DNA of 8,434 nucleotides from UBA1724 sp016302315 (GTDB lineage Bacteria; Verrucomicrobiota; Lentisphaeria; Oligosphaerales; Oligosphaeraceae). The first letter of the stretch is position 1. Every line of letters begins with the position of its first letter. The notes below the pieces were generated by a model that saw nothing but the letters and a program-made list of their open reading frames with translations, was not told where the DNA came from and did no database searches. The stretch covers positions 1-8,434 of the forward strand of contig JAEDNW010000109.1 of the NCBI GenBank assembly GCA_016302315.1, written 5' to 3'. Position numbers and translations under genes: made by a program. This document shows positions 1-5,947 of the stretch, in pieces.

Positions 1-55
1 TTCCTGGGACAGGATGCCGCCCAGGTGGCCGGACTGCCCCCCTGTGGCGTCCCCC
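1..55. repeat. 55-bp exact copy of an internal dapB segment at the window edge
   Basis: The first 55 bases match 1663-1717 inside dapB base for base and then diverge completely: position 56 onward reads ccctt, position 1718 onward reads tggtgg. The copy keeps the dapB reading frame (codons 41-58 of DapB) but has no start and runs straight into unrelated sequence. The match begins at base 1 and is 55 bases long, the size of a common de Bruijn assembly k-mer. I therefore read it as the terminal overlap of a contig with another node of the assembly graph and not as a real gene fragment. A genuine short duplication or a 1,662-bp tandem-duplication junction would look the same. Confidence 0.9.
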
Positions 56-73
56 CCCTTCCACGCCTGATCC

Positions 74-1561
74 ATGGCCTCGAACCTCCCCCCGCCCATC
101 AAGAAGAAAGTCATCTTTCTCTGTGTCCTTGCGGCGCTCCTTCTGGGCAATGCTGTCGTTGGCTACAGGCTGCAAGGCAAAGAGGAAGAGACGGGAGAGA
201 ATTCCCAGATCATTGCCATTCTGAAGAAGACGAATCTCCTTCTAGAGGTTTTTCAAGAGGTTCACGGCAGATATCTGGAGCGGGAGGGCTCAGAGACCAA
301 GCAGCTTTTCACGGCCGCCATCAAGGAAATGATGTCCCGCCTGGATCCCTACAGCTATTTCATGACGCCTGCGGACTATCAGGCCAACCTGACGATGGAT
401 CGGGACACCTCCGACGGGATCGGCGTCAAAGTCTACTTTCGGGAGGGGATCCTTACCGTCTCCTCCGTCCTCCCGAACACCCCCGCCGCCGTCGCCGGCC
501 TGATGTCCGGGGACCAGATTCTCGCCGTTAACGGGAAGCCCCTGAGGGGAGAGAGGCAGGGAGAGATGATGGGAAAGGTGCAGGGCACCCCAGGGTCGGA
601 GGTCACAATCACCGTCCGGCGCCCTCAGGGCGAGGAGGAGGAAAAGACCTGGGATTTGACGCTGGTACGCCAGACCATCGAAAAATCCAGCGTCGACAGC
701 GTCCACGTCATCCAGGGCACCAGAACCGGATTCCTGCGCATTGACTCCTTTACAAACCCCACCCCGACGCAATTCCGGAAGGCCATTCTGGAACTGCAGG
801 ACCAGGGCATCGACAGCCTGATCCTGGATCTCCGGGGCAATCCCGGCGGACTCGTGCCATCCTGCGTCGCTGTCCTCAGTTGTCTCCTCCCCAAGGACTT
901 ATTGGTGAACGTCACGGAATACCGCAATGGCGAAGTGGGCATGGCCTGGTTCACCGAGGAAAGCCCCGTCTCCCTCCCCCCCGAAATCCCCATTGTAGTC
1001 CTGGGAGACCGGGGCTCGGCCTCCTGCGCCGAACTGGCCATCAGCTGCCTGCGGGACCACCATCGGGCGGCCTTTGTGGGAGACCGCACCTACGGGAAAG
1101 CCCTGATCCAGACTGTGAGGCAGCTTTCGGGAGGCAACGCCATCTCTTTAACCGTTGCCCAGGACTACACCAAGGAGCACAGCCCCATCCAGGGAAAGGG
1201 AATCCGGCCGGACTTCCCGGACCCCCTCACCCGGCAGCAATACATGGACATCTACTCGGGGAAACCCTGGGAGGAAATCGACCAGAAGGATCCCAATATC
1301 CAGACCGCTCTCCGATTCTTCGCCCAGGGAGCCCAGTGGCCGGTCTACCAGGGAAACCCCGAGGGGGACTACGAGGACATCCTCCCCCATTGGCGTCGGG
1401 ATGCGCAAGGGCAGTACAAAGAGCAGGATTTCATGCCCTTCTCTCCCGAAACGGAAAATCCCGAAACCGAAGATGCCCCGGGAGAAGGGCAGCAACCAAC
1501 TGGGGAGGAAAAACTCCCCACTCAGCAGGAGAACAGATCCCCATGGCCATTCGTACTGTAG
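74..1561 (+). CDS. S41 family carboxyl-terminal processing protease with PDZ domain
   Basis: A 495-residue serine protease of the CtpA/Tsp (peptidase S41) family, which trims or degrades envelope proteins from their C-terminus. A short basic N-terminus is followed by one hydrophobic segment (about residues 13-31), so it is likely anchored in the inner membrane with the protease outside the cytoplasm. A PDZ domain spans about 113-200 (opening S-D-G-I-G-V, then the A-G-L-x-x-G-D-Q-I-L core). The S41 fold includes D-L-R-G-N-P-G-G at 252-259. The catalytic dyad is Ser317 in G-S-A-S-C-A-E and Lys342 in Y-G-K-A, 25 residues apart as in Tsp, with the conserved Gln346 four residues later. Family members usually have GKG where this has GKA. 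The tail after about 435 is acidic and Pro/Glu-rich, without recognisable domain. ATG at 74 is the first possible start, because a TGA lies in frame at 68-70. No clear Shine-Dalgarno is visible, and the upstream sequence is doubtful because of the edge repeat. It overlaps dapB by 19 bp. Confidence 0.93.
   Translation: MASNLPPPIKKKVIFLCVLAALLLGNAVVGYRLQGKEEETGENSQIIAILKKTNLLLEVFQEVHGRYLEREGSETKQLFTAAIKEMMSRLDPYSYFMTPADYQANLTMDRDTSDGIGVKVYFREGILTVSSVLPNTPAAVAGLMSGDQILAVNGKPLRGERQGEMMGKVQGTPGSEVTITVRRPQGEEEEKTWDLTLVRQTIEKSSVDSVHVIQGTRTGFLRIDSFTNPTPTQFRKAILELQDQGIDSLILDLRGNPGGLVPSCVAVLSCLLPKDLLVNVTEYRNGEVGMAWFTEESPVSLPPEIPIVVLGDRGSASCAELAISCLRDHHRAAFVGDRTYGKALIQTVRQLSGGNAISLTVAQDYTKEHSPIQGKGIRPDFPDPLTRQQYMDIYSGKPWEEIDQKDPNIQTALRFFAQGAQWPVYQGNPEGDYEDILPHWRRDAQGQYKEQDFMPFSPETENPETEDAPGEGQQPTGEEKLPTQQENRSPWPFVL
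1527..1532 (+). promoter_or_regulatory. Shine-Dalgarno site of dapB
   Basis: The sequence aggaga lies 10 bases before the ATG at 1543, inside the end of the protease gene. It decides the dapB start: the open frame runs much further upstream, but only this ATG has a ribosome site and gives the normal DapB N-terminus. Confidence 0.75.
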
Positions 1562-2349
1562 TGATGGGCGCCGCCGGGCGCATGGGGAGGATGCTGGTCG
1601 CCCAGGTCCTCCAAGCTCCCGAACTGACCCTTTCCGGAGCCCTGGAAAGCCCCCAATGCCCCTTCCTGGGACAGGATGCCGCCCAGGTGGCCGGACTGCC
1701 CCCCTGTGGCGTCCCCCTGGTGGCGGATTGGCAGACCGCCCTGGAACAGGCGGACTGCATCATCGACTTCACCGCCGCCGCCGTCACCCGTCAGATGGCT
1801 CCCCTGGCCGCCCAGCGGGGCATCGCCATGGTCATCGGCTCCACCGGACTGACGGAAGAGGACCAGACCCTGCTCCGGACCCTGGCGGACCAGGGCGCCC
1901 GGATCGTCCAGTCCCCCAATATGTCCGTGGGGGTCAATCTCCTGTTCGCCCTCTGCCGCCAGGTGGCCCCTCTCCTGGGAGAGGACTATGACATCGAGGT
2001 GGTGGAGATGCACCACAACCAGAAGAAGGATGCTCCCTCCGGCACCGCGGAGAAGCTGGGCCAGATTCTGGCTCAGGCCCGGGGGCTTTCCTACGACAAG
2101 GATGTGCGCCACGGCCGGGTGGGCATGGTGGGGGCCCGCCCCAAAGGGGAAATCGGGATGCACGCACTCCGGGGAGGCGATGTGGTGGGAGACCACACCG
2201 TCATCTTCGCCACAGAGGGAGAGCGCCTGGAGTTGACCCATAAGGCCTCCAGCCGGCAGACCTTCGCCAAGGGCGCCGTCCGGGCCGTGAAGTTCCTGGC
2301 CTCCGCCACCCCCGGGAAATACGATATGCAGCAGGTCCTGGGCCTGTAG
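1543..2349 (+). CDS. dapB: 4-hydroxy-tetrahydrodipicolinate reductase (DapB)
   Basis: A 268-residue cytoplasmic enzyme that reduces 4-hydroxy-tetrahydrodipicolinate to tetrahydrodipicolinate with NAD(P)H, in the diaminopimelate/lysine pathway that feeds peptidoglycan. Length is typical for the family (about 270). The Rossmann nucleotide-binding loop G-A-A-G-R-M-G-R is at 9-16. The I-D-F-T motif at 74-77 and G-S-T-G at 99-102 line the cofactor site, and S-P-N-M-S-V-G-V-N is at 124-132. The catalytic signature E-x-H-H-x-x-x-K-D-A-P-S-G-T-A at 155-169 carries the general acid/base His157 and Lys161. R-G-G-D-V-V-G-D-H at 210-218 is also conserved. Its ATG lies within the last codons of the S41 protease gene, so the two are co-transcribed and probably translationally coupled. 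An intrinsic terminator follows 35 bp after the stop. Codons 41-58 are the segment duplicated at the window start. Confidence 0.97.
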   Translation: MAIRTVVMGAAGRMGRMLVAQVLQAPELTLSGALESPQCPFLGQDAAQVAGLPPCGVPLVADWQTALEQADCIIDFTAAAVTRQMAPLAAQRGIAMVIGSTGLTEEDQTLLRTLADQGARIVQSPNMSVGVNLLFALCRQVAPLLGEDYDIEVVEMHHNQKKDAPSGTAEKLGQILAQARGLSYDKDVRHGRVGMVGARPKGEIGMHALRGGDVVGDHTVIFATEGERLELTHKASSRQTFAKGAVRAVKFLASATPGKYDMQQVLGL

Positions 2350-2384
2350 ATTTCCCCCCACACACACATCCCAGGGAAAACCAT

Positions 2385-2423
2385 CGCCATCCGACTCCCC
2401 GTGAGCCGGATGGCGTTCATTTT
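2385..2423 (+). terminator. intrinsic terminator after dapB
   Basis: A perfect 9-bp stem, cgccatccg (2385-2393) with cggatggcg (2407-2415), encloses a loop in which ctc/gag (2395-2397/2403-2405) can extend pairing after one mismatch. A T-rich stretch, ttcatttt, follows. Position and orientation fit the end of the protease-dapB transcript. Confidence 0.8.
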
Positions 2424-2613
2424 GTCCAACGCGAGAGAATCCCCCCGTCCGGAATATTCTTGACGCTACTACAATCCCCCCCCTTGCAGGGAACACAGGG
2501 GACATCCTTGTGACCCCCGTTTACGGGGTGACAGGATCGCTAGACGGGGGTGGAGCGTAGCGGGAACCCCCGGGGGGGGTGCAGGATTCATCCCGAAACA
2601 CCGCCACGCAAAC
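2416..2613. other. non-coding spacer with C/G-run palindromes
   Basis: No credible gene is seen between the two facing terminators. The stretch carries runs of C and G and several complementary blocks: ACCCCCGT at 2513-2520, CGGGGT at 2524-2529, ACGGGGGT at 2544-2551, ACCCCCG at 2566-2572, then eight G (2572-2579). At least two alternative helices can form (2513-2520 with 2544-2551, or 2545-2551 with 2566-2572). It could be an intergenic palindromic repeat of the genome or part of an untranslated RNA. Nothing in the window decides between these. Confidence 0.5.
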
Positions 2614-2649
2614 AAAAAAAGCGCCACCCGACCGAAGTCGGATGGCGCT
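2614..2649 (-). terminator. strong intrinsic terminator with UUCG tetraloop
   Basis: Read on the minus strand, a 13-bp stem (one U-G wobble) is capped by a c-UUCG-g tetraloop and followed by a run of seven T (the aaaaaaa at 2614-2620). The arms lie at 2636-2648 and 2620-2632 on the plus strand. It ends the transcript of the secreted-protein gene, whose stop codon lies about 50 bp upstream. The UUCG cap and long stem make it one of the clearest signals in the window. Confidence 0.92.
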
Positions 2650-2672
2650 CCCTCGCAATTAATCTACAAATA

Positions 2673-2693
2673 ACAGGAGACTTGCTCCTCTGT
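2673..2693 (-). other. small stem-loop just after the secreted-protein stop codon
   Basis: acaggag (2673-2679) pairs with ctcct plus tgt (2685-2693) with one bulged base and a 5-base loop. It lies in the 3' untranslated leader to the main terminator and could stabilise the message end. There is no T-run, so it is not itself a terminator. Confidence 0.4.
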
Positions 2694-2698
2694 CTAGC

Positions 2699-3550
2699 TT
2701 AGAAGCAGACAGAGACGCTCATACCAGCGCGGAAGTTCTCCTCGTTGTTGATGGAGTCGGCCTTCCAGGCGTCGCGGATCTCGTGATCCAGGGCCCAGCC
2801 GCAATCCACGAAGGCGCCCAGGCTGATGTTCTCGGTGACCGCGTAGGAGAGGTCGCCGCGGACTTCCAGAGAGCTGATGACGTCGCGGTTCAGACCATAG
2901 GCCATGCGCATCTTGTCCTTGGTGCCCCAGAAGACCTTGCTGGAGACCTTGGCGGAGAGCTGATCGGTGATCTTCATGCCCACGGTCACGTCGTACCAGC
3001 CGTACCAGGTGTACCAATTCAGGTCATAGCGGAAGGTGACGCCAGTGCCCAGGGTGATGTCGGACTCGGGATCCAGCAGGTTGTCCAGGTAGATCTTCAC
3101 ATCCAGGGGCTCGTCGTGATCGAAGTAGGCCCGGGGATACTGGAAGTACTTGTAGGCCACGTCGATGGTCAGGGGGGAGATGGGGAGGAGATCCTCGAAG
3201 GTGTAGGCGTAGCCGATCACATAATCCACCTCTTCGGCGCGATACTGACGATCGTTCTTGTAGGCGTAGCTACCGCCGTCGGGACGATTCCAGTGGCTCA
3301 TGTCCATGGCGGCCCACAGATCCACGTAGAGGCCATTCAGTTCCACGAAGGCGTCCAGGAAGGTCATGGCGTTGGGGTTCACCACCTTACCATCGCACAT
3401 GTACTTGGAGCCCCACTCGGCGCTCAGAGAAACGAAGGGAGTCCAGGAGCTGCCCTCTTCCACCTCAACGGCGGGAGCGGCCTCCTGGGCAAACACGCTG
3501 TAAGAGGCGCACAGGGCCAGCAGCATCAGAAACGCGGCAAACTTCTTCAT
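2699..3550 (-). CDS. secreted protein, probable outer-membrane beta-barrel, function unknown
   Basis: A 283-residue protein that I cannot assign to a named family. The N-terminus is a classical signal peptide: M-K-K, then a hydrophobic stretch (4-19), then V-F-A at 19-21 before Q-E-A, so cleavage after Ala21 is likely. There is no lipobox (L-A-L-C lacks a small residue before Cys). The mature part is rich in Tyr, Trp and Asp with alternating polar/apolar strands, for example about 128-136, 166-181, 185-194 and 242-254. It ends in a strand closing on Phe283, the usual terminal aromatic of outer-membrane barrels. The W-G-S-K-Y-x-x-D-G segment (46-54) recalls the S-K-Y-x-x-(R/D)-G pattern near the start of TorF/Gcw_chp-type putative porins, but that is a resemblance only. 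The ATG at 3550 was chosen over one 99 bp upstream because of its Shine-Dalgarno site and signal peptide. Codon choice (CGC, GGT/GGC, AAC, AAG) is more selective than in neighbours rich in CGG, GGG and CCC, which together with the strong terminator suggests high expression. Confidence 0.85.
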   Translation of the reverse strand: MKKFAAFLMLLALCASYSVFAQEAAPAVEVEEGSSWTPFVSLSAEWGSKYMCDGKVVNPNAMTFLDAFVELNGLYVDLWAAMDMSHWNRPDGGSYAYKNDRQYRAEEVDYVIGYAYTFEDLLPISPLTIDVAYKYFQYPRAYFDHDEPLDVKIYLDNLLDPESDITLGTGVTFRYDLNWYTWYGWYDVTVGMKITDQLSAKVSSKVFWGTKDKMRMAYGLNRDVISSLEVRGDLSYAVTENISLGAFVDCGWALDHEIRDAWKADSINNEENFRAGMSVSVCF

Positions 3551-3558
3551 CGTTTTTT

Positions 3559-3564
3559 TCCTTT
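3559..3564 (-). promoter_or_regulatory. Shine-Dalgarno site fixing the secreted-protein start
   Basis: On the minus strand AAAGGA is followed by eight bases, mostly A, and then the ATG at 3550. The A-rich spacer is typical of efficiently translated genes. It supports this start over the in-frame ATG at 3649, which would put 33 extra residues before the signal peptide. Confidence 0.75.
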
Positions 3565-3785
3565 GGGTAGAATCTGGATTTTCCGAAGAGGAGATTTTTG
3601 GATGATGAATCCCGTATCCTGAGGGCGACGGGCCGAAGCGCCTGGGCACAAGCCCATTTGCCGGAACTACGGAATAGGGGTTACTCTAATGTCCCGACTG
3701 CGTAACTGCAAACCAAAATCTAACCAGGAGGTAATGTTTTTTCCTGATTTCGTGAGAGATTCCCCGGATTCTCAGGAAAACCCTC
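3565..3785 (-). other. leader/promoter region between lnt and the secreted-protein gene
   Basis: About 220 bp without a gene, noticeably more AT-rich than its flanks in the part next to lnt. It should hold the promoter of the secreted-protein gene. The best pair I can find on the minus strand is TTGCAG (about 3704-3709) and TAGAGT (about 3681-3686) with 17 bp between, a weak match to a housekeeping promoter. A perfect tggc-type hairpin (TGGGC-TTGT-GCCCA on the minus strand, about 3643-3656) lies in the presumed leader. An inverted repeat lies at 3739-3780. Confidence 0.35.
3739..3780. repeat. 9-bp inverted repeat downstream of lnt
   Basis: ttttcctga at 3739-3747 is exactly complementary to tcaggaaaa at 3772-3780, separated by 24 bases. 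It begins just 5 bp after the lnt stop. A T-run lies beside the stem on only one side and in the wrong order for a minus-strand terminator, so it is a weak or factor-dependent terminator candidate, or an operator-like site for the next gene. Confidence 0.45.
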
Positions 3786-5534
3786 CTATTCTTTCCGGGC
3801 ACGGGCCAGGCGTTCCTTTCTCCGAAGGGTATCCCGAAGGAGAGCCAGCAGCGTGACGGCGGTGAGGGCCAGGCAGGCCGCCGGCAGTACGTCTCCCGTC
3901 CGGGTATAGAGGGTGCGGGAGGCGTCGGGGGCCACGGGATGGATGGCATAGCGCTGCCATCCCCGGGCGAAAGGGGAACCGGATTCGGAGAGGATGGGCT
4001 GAAGGAGTTCCCCTTTGGGAGAGATGAGGCAGGTGTGGGAGTTGTTGCCGGAGCGCAGCAGGGGCCGTCGGTTCTCCACCGCCCGCATCACGGCCTGCGC
4101 CAGATGCTGTCTGGGCCCGGCGCTCTCTCCATACCAGCAGTCATTGGTGATGGTGGCCAGCATCTGGGCCCCCTTCCCCACAAATTTCCGGGAGAGTCCG
4201 GGGAAGGCATCCTCGAAGCAGATATTCATGCCGCAGGAAACGATGGTTCCCTCCCGGGTCTTCAGGGAGAAGAGGGGGAAGGACTTTCCCGGCGTCAGAT
4301 CCCGCCCCATCCCCAGGGTTTTCTTCAGCCAGGGGAAGGTCTCCCCGAAGGGGACATACTCTCCGAAAGGCACCAGATGGGTCTTGTCGTAGTAGTGGGT
4401 CCGCAGGGCGGAGGGCAGGGTCAGCACGGGGGAATCCGCGGTCAGGAGGAAGGCGGAATTGAAGACGGGGGGAAGGCGCCAGGCGAGGTCGCCGGGGAGG
4501 GAGCGTTCATCCAGGCTTCCCAGCAGAAGGGGCGCCGGGAGTTCCGCCAGGAGTCCCTTCAGGGCGGCGGCAAAGGGAGGGAAGGTCAGTTCGCAGGGGA
4601 GCGCCCCCTCCGGCCACAGGAAAAGATCCGGGGGAGGAGACGCCTGGGCGGCGGCTTCCCGGGTCAGCCCGGCATATTGATCCCAGGCCCATTGGAGAAC
4701 CTCCATGTCCCACTGCCGGCACTCCGGCACATTCCCCTGAACGGCCACTACCTCCAGAGGACTGGGCAGCGTGGGGATGGCCCGCCCCATCTCTCCCCCG
4801 CACCACAGCCCGCCAAAGAGCGCCAGAGCAGCCAGGGGAGGAAGGGAGCGCCGGAGCCGGCGCACCCACACCAGATCCGCCAGGAAGACATTGGTCAGCA
4901 CCGCCAGGAAGGAGAGGCCATAGGCGCCGGCCAGGGTCGCCAGCAGCCGCAGCGGGGAGAAGGCCTGGGAGGTGCCCAGGGGATTCCAGGGAAATCCCGT
5001 GAAGAGCCAGCTGCGCACCCATTCCAGTGCCACCCAGAGTCCCGCCGCCAGCACCGCATAAAGCACCAGGCGCCGGGGAGAATCCAGAACCTGCAGCGAG
5101 GCCCCGGGCGCCAGGGAGGGATCCTCCCTGGACTCCAGGGAGGGCGCCACCTCCCGGAGCACCTGCCGGGGCTTCCGGCACCAAAGAACCTCCCCCCATA
5201 GCAAGGCCCAGCAGGCCGGATAGCATGCACAATACAGGGCCAGAAGAATACCGGCGCAGAACCCCACCGAGTTCAGCCACCACAAGGACACCAGAAAATG
5301 GGAGAGGCCCAGGGAATACGCCCCCAGGAGCCGCCACCGGAAACGGCGGGGCTGGGGAACCGCAAGATAGGGCACCAGCCCCAGGAAGGCCATGGGCCAC
5401 CACTCCAGGGGAGGAAAGGCCATGGCCAGGAGCACTCCGCTCACCAGAGCGGCGCACCAGTGGAGCAGTGGGAGCCGCCGCAGGAACCGCAGATCCTGAC
5501 AGGGCGGGGTCTTGACGGGCCACTGCAATGTCAT
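3786..5534 (-). CDS. lnt: apolipoprotein N-acyltransferase (Lnt)
   Basis: A 582-residue inner-membrane enzyme that transfers an acyl chain from phospholipid to the N-terminal cysteine of lipoproteins, the last step of lipoprotein maturation in diderms. It is somewhat longer than the roughly 510 residues of E. coli Lnt. The N-terminal part holds several membrane segments (about 26-60, 72-115, 157-175, 196-223, 231-245), with the E-W-V-R and P-W-N-P-L-G motifs at 171-174 and 182-187. The nitrilase-like periplasmic domain (about 260-535) has the catalytic triad Glu309 (W-P-E-G), Lys384 (Y-D-K-T-H-L-V-P-F-G-E-Y) and Cys439 (I-C-F-E-D), with spacing close to E. coli 267/335/387. A last hydrophobic segment (548-566) precedes a basic tail. 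Residues about 121-155 form a charged, Pro/Ser-rich cytosolic-type linker, and its DNA holds a three-copy inverted repeat. The ATG overlaps the exbD stop as ATGA, the classic coupled arrangement. Confidence 0.96.
   Translation of the reverse strand: MTLQWPVKTPPCQDLRFLRRLPLLHWCAALVSGVLLAMAFPPLEWWPMAFLGLVPYLAVPQPRRFRWRLLGAYSLGLSHFLVSLWWLNSVGFCAGILLALYCACYPACWALLWGEVLWCRKPRQVLREVAPSLESREDPSLAPGASLQVLDSPRRLVLYAVLAAGLWVALEWVRSWLFTGFPWNPLGTSQAFSPLRLLATLAGAYGLSFLAVLTNVFLADLVWVRRLRRSLPPLAALALFGGLWCGGEMGRAIPTLPSPLEVVAVQGNVPECRQWDMEVLQWAWDQYAGLTREAAAQASPPPDLFLWPEGALPCELTFPPFAAALKGLLAELPAPLLLGSLDERSLPGDLAWRLPPVFNSAFLLTADSPVLTLPSALRTHYYDKTHLVPFGEYVPFGETFPWLKKTLGMGRDLTPGKSFPLFSLKTREGTIVSCGMNICFEDAFPGLSRKFVGKGAQMLATITNDCWYGESAGPRQHLAQAVMRAVENRRPLLRSGNNSHTCLISPKGELLQPILSESGSPFARGWQRYAIHPVAPDASRTLYTRTGDVLPAACLALTAVTLLALLRDTLRRKERLARARKE
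5107..5148. repeat. three-copy inverted-repeat cluster inside lnt
   Basis: ccagggagg occurs at 5111-5119 and 5135-5143, with its exact reverse complement cctccctgg between them at 5123-5131. Each neighbouring pair is separated by only three bases (gat, act). GGCGCC flanks the cluster at 5107-5112 and 5143-5148. The central arm can pair with either neighbour, giving two alternative 9-bp hairpins. It sits in the DNA for the charged Lnt linker, where constraint on the protein is presumably low. Confidence 0.85.
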
Positions 5535-5947
5535 TCCGCCCGGGTCTCCAGCTGGACTTCCAGGCCACAGTGCTTCGCCGGACGCAGCAGATCTACAATC
5601 TCCTCGTAGGGACGGTTGCCGCTGGCCCGGATCCGCACCTTGGTGCGCCCCATCCCCTTCAGGGACGCCAGCTGCGTCTCCAGGGAAGAGATGGCCACGG
5701 GCACGCCGTCAATGGCGCAGTTTCCCTCGCTGTCCAGGCTCACCTGAATGGCCTCCGGATCCTTCTCCGGAAGAGTCTCCGACGTGGTCATGGCGGGGGG
5801 CACCACATCGGTCCGGTAATCCAGAATGGGGACGGTGATGATGAAGAGAATCAGCAGGACGAAGGTCAAATCCATCAGCGGGGTCATGCTGACTTCCCCT
5901 TTGGGCAGAGGAGCCCCTGCCCGCCTGCCTCCTCTACGCCTCATCAT
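5531..5947 (-). CDS. ExbD/TolR family biopolymer transport protein
   Basis: A 138-residue inner-membrane protein of the ExbD/TolR family, the partner of the ExbB/TolQ channel that converts proton-motive force into motion of an envelope protein. A basic cytoplasmic N-terminus is followed by one membrane helix (about 22-42). The helix carries the family's essential aspartate in M-T-P-L-M-D-L-T, Asp26 with this start, equivalent to Asp25 of ExbD and Asp23 of TolR. A periplasmic domain follows (about 60-138) with the V-x-I-R-A-S-G-N-R-P-Y and I-V-D-L-L elements. A GTG six bases upstream (5953) is in frame, but it directly abuts the AAGGAGG ribosome site and cannot be the start. The ATG at 5947 (spacing 6) or 5944 (spacing 9) fits. 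It overlaps the end of the exbB-like gene and shares ATGA with lnt. Which family branch (Exb, Tol or other) cannot be told without a TonB/TolA neighbour. Confidence 0.93.
   Translation of the reverse strand: MMRRRGGRRAGAPLPKGEVSMTPLMDLTFVLLILFIITVPILDYRTDVVPPAMTTSETLPEKDPEAIQVSLDSEGNCAIDGVPVAISSLETQLASLKGMGRTKVRIRASGNRPYEEIVDLLRPAKHCGLEVQLETRAE

Noticed and set aside
25..531. Open frame continuing from the dapB-like edge repeat
   Set aside because: It is out of frame with the S41 protease, is Arg/Pro-rich with no family features, and only looks dapB-like for its first codons because of the 55-bp repeat.
2460..2475. TTGACG and TACAAT as a promoter
   Set aside because: The two boxes are only four bases apart and cannot form a promoter, and no gene follows.
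2783..3622. Long plus-strand frame opposite the secreted-protein gene
   Set aside because: A shadow frame: Gly/Val/His-rich composition is the usual antisense image of the real gene, with no ribosome site or motifs.
3571..3649. Upstream extension of the secreted protein to ATG 3649
   Set aside because: It would place 33 mostly polar residues before a complete signal peptide that has its own good ribosome site.
3734..3853. Small plus-strand frame starting with ATG after aggaggt
   Set aside because: The ribosome-site-like sequence is only two bases from the ATG, and most of the frame is antisense to the end of lnt. The product shows no features of a real protein.
3939..5201. Long plus-strand frame opposite lnt
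   Set aside because: Gly/Arg/Gln-rich antisense image of a GC-rich membrane-protein gene. The opposite strand has the complete catalytic triad of Lnt.
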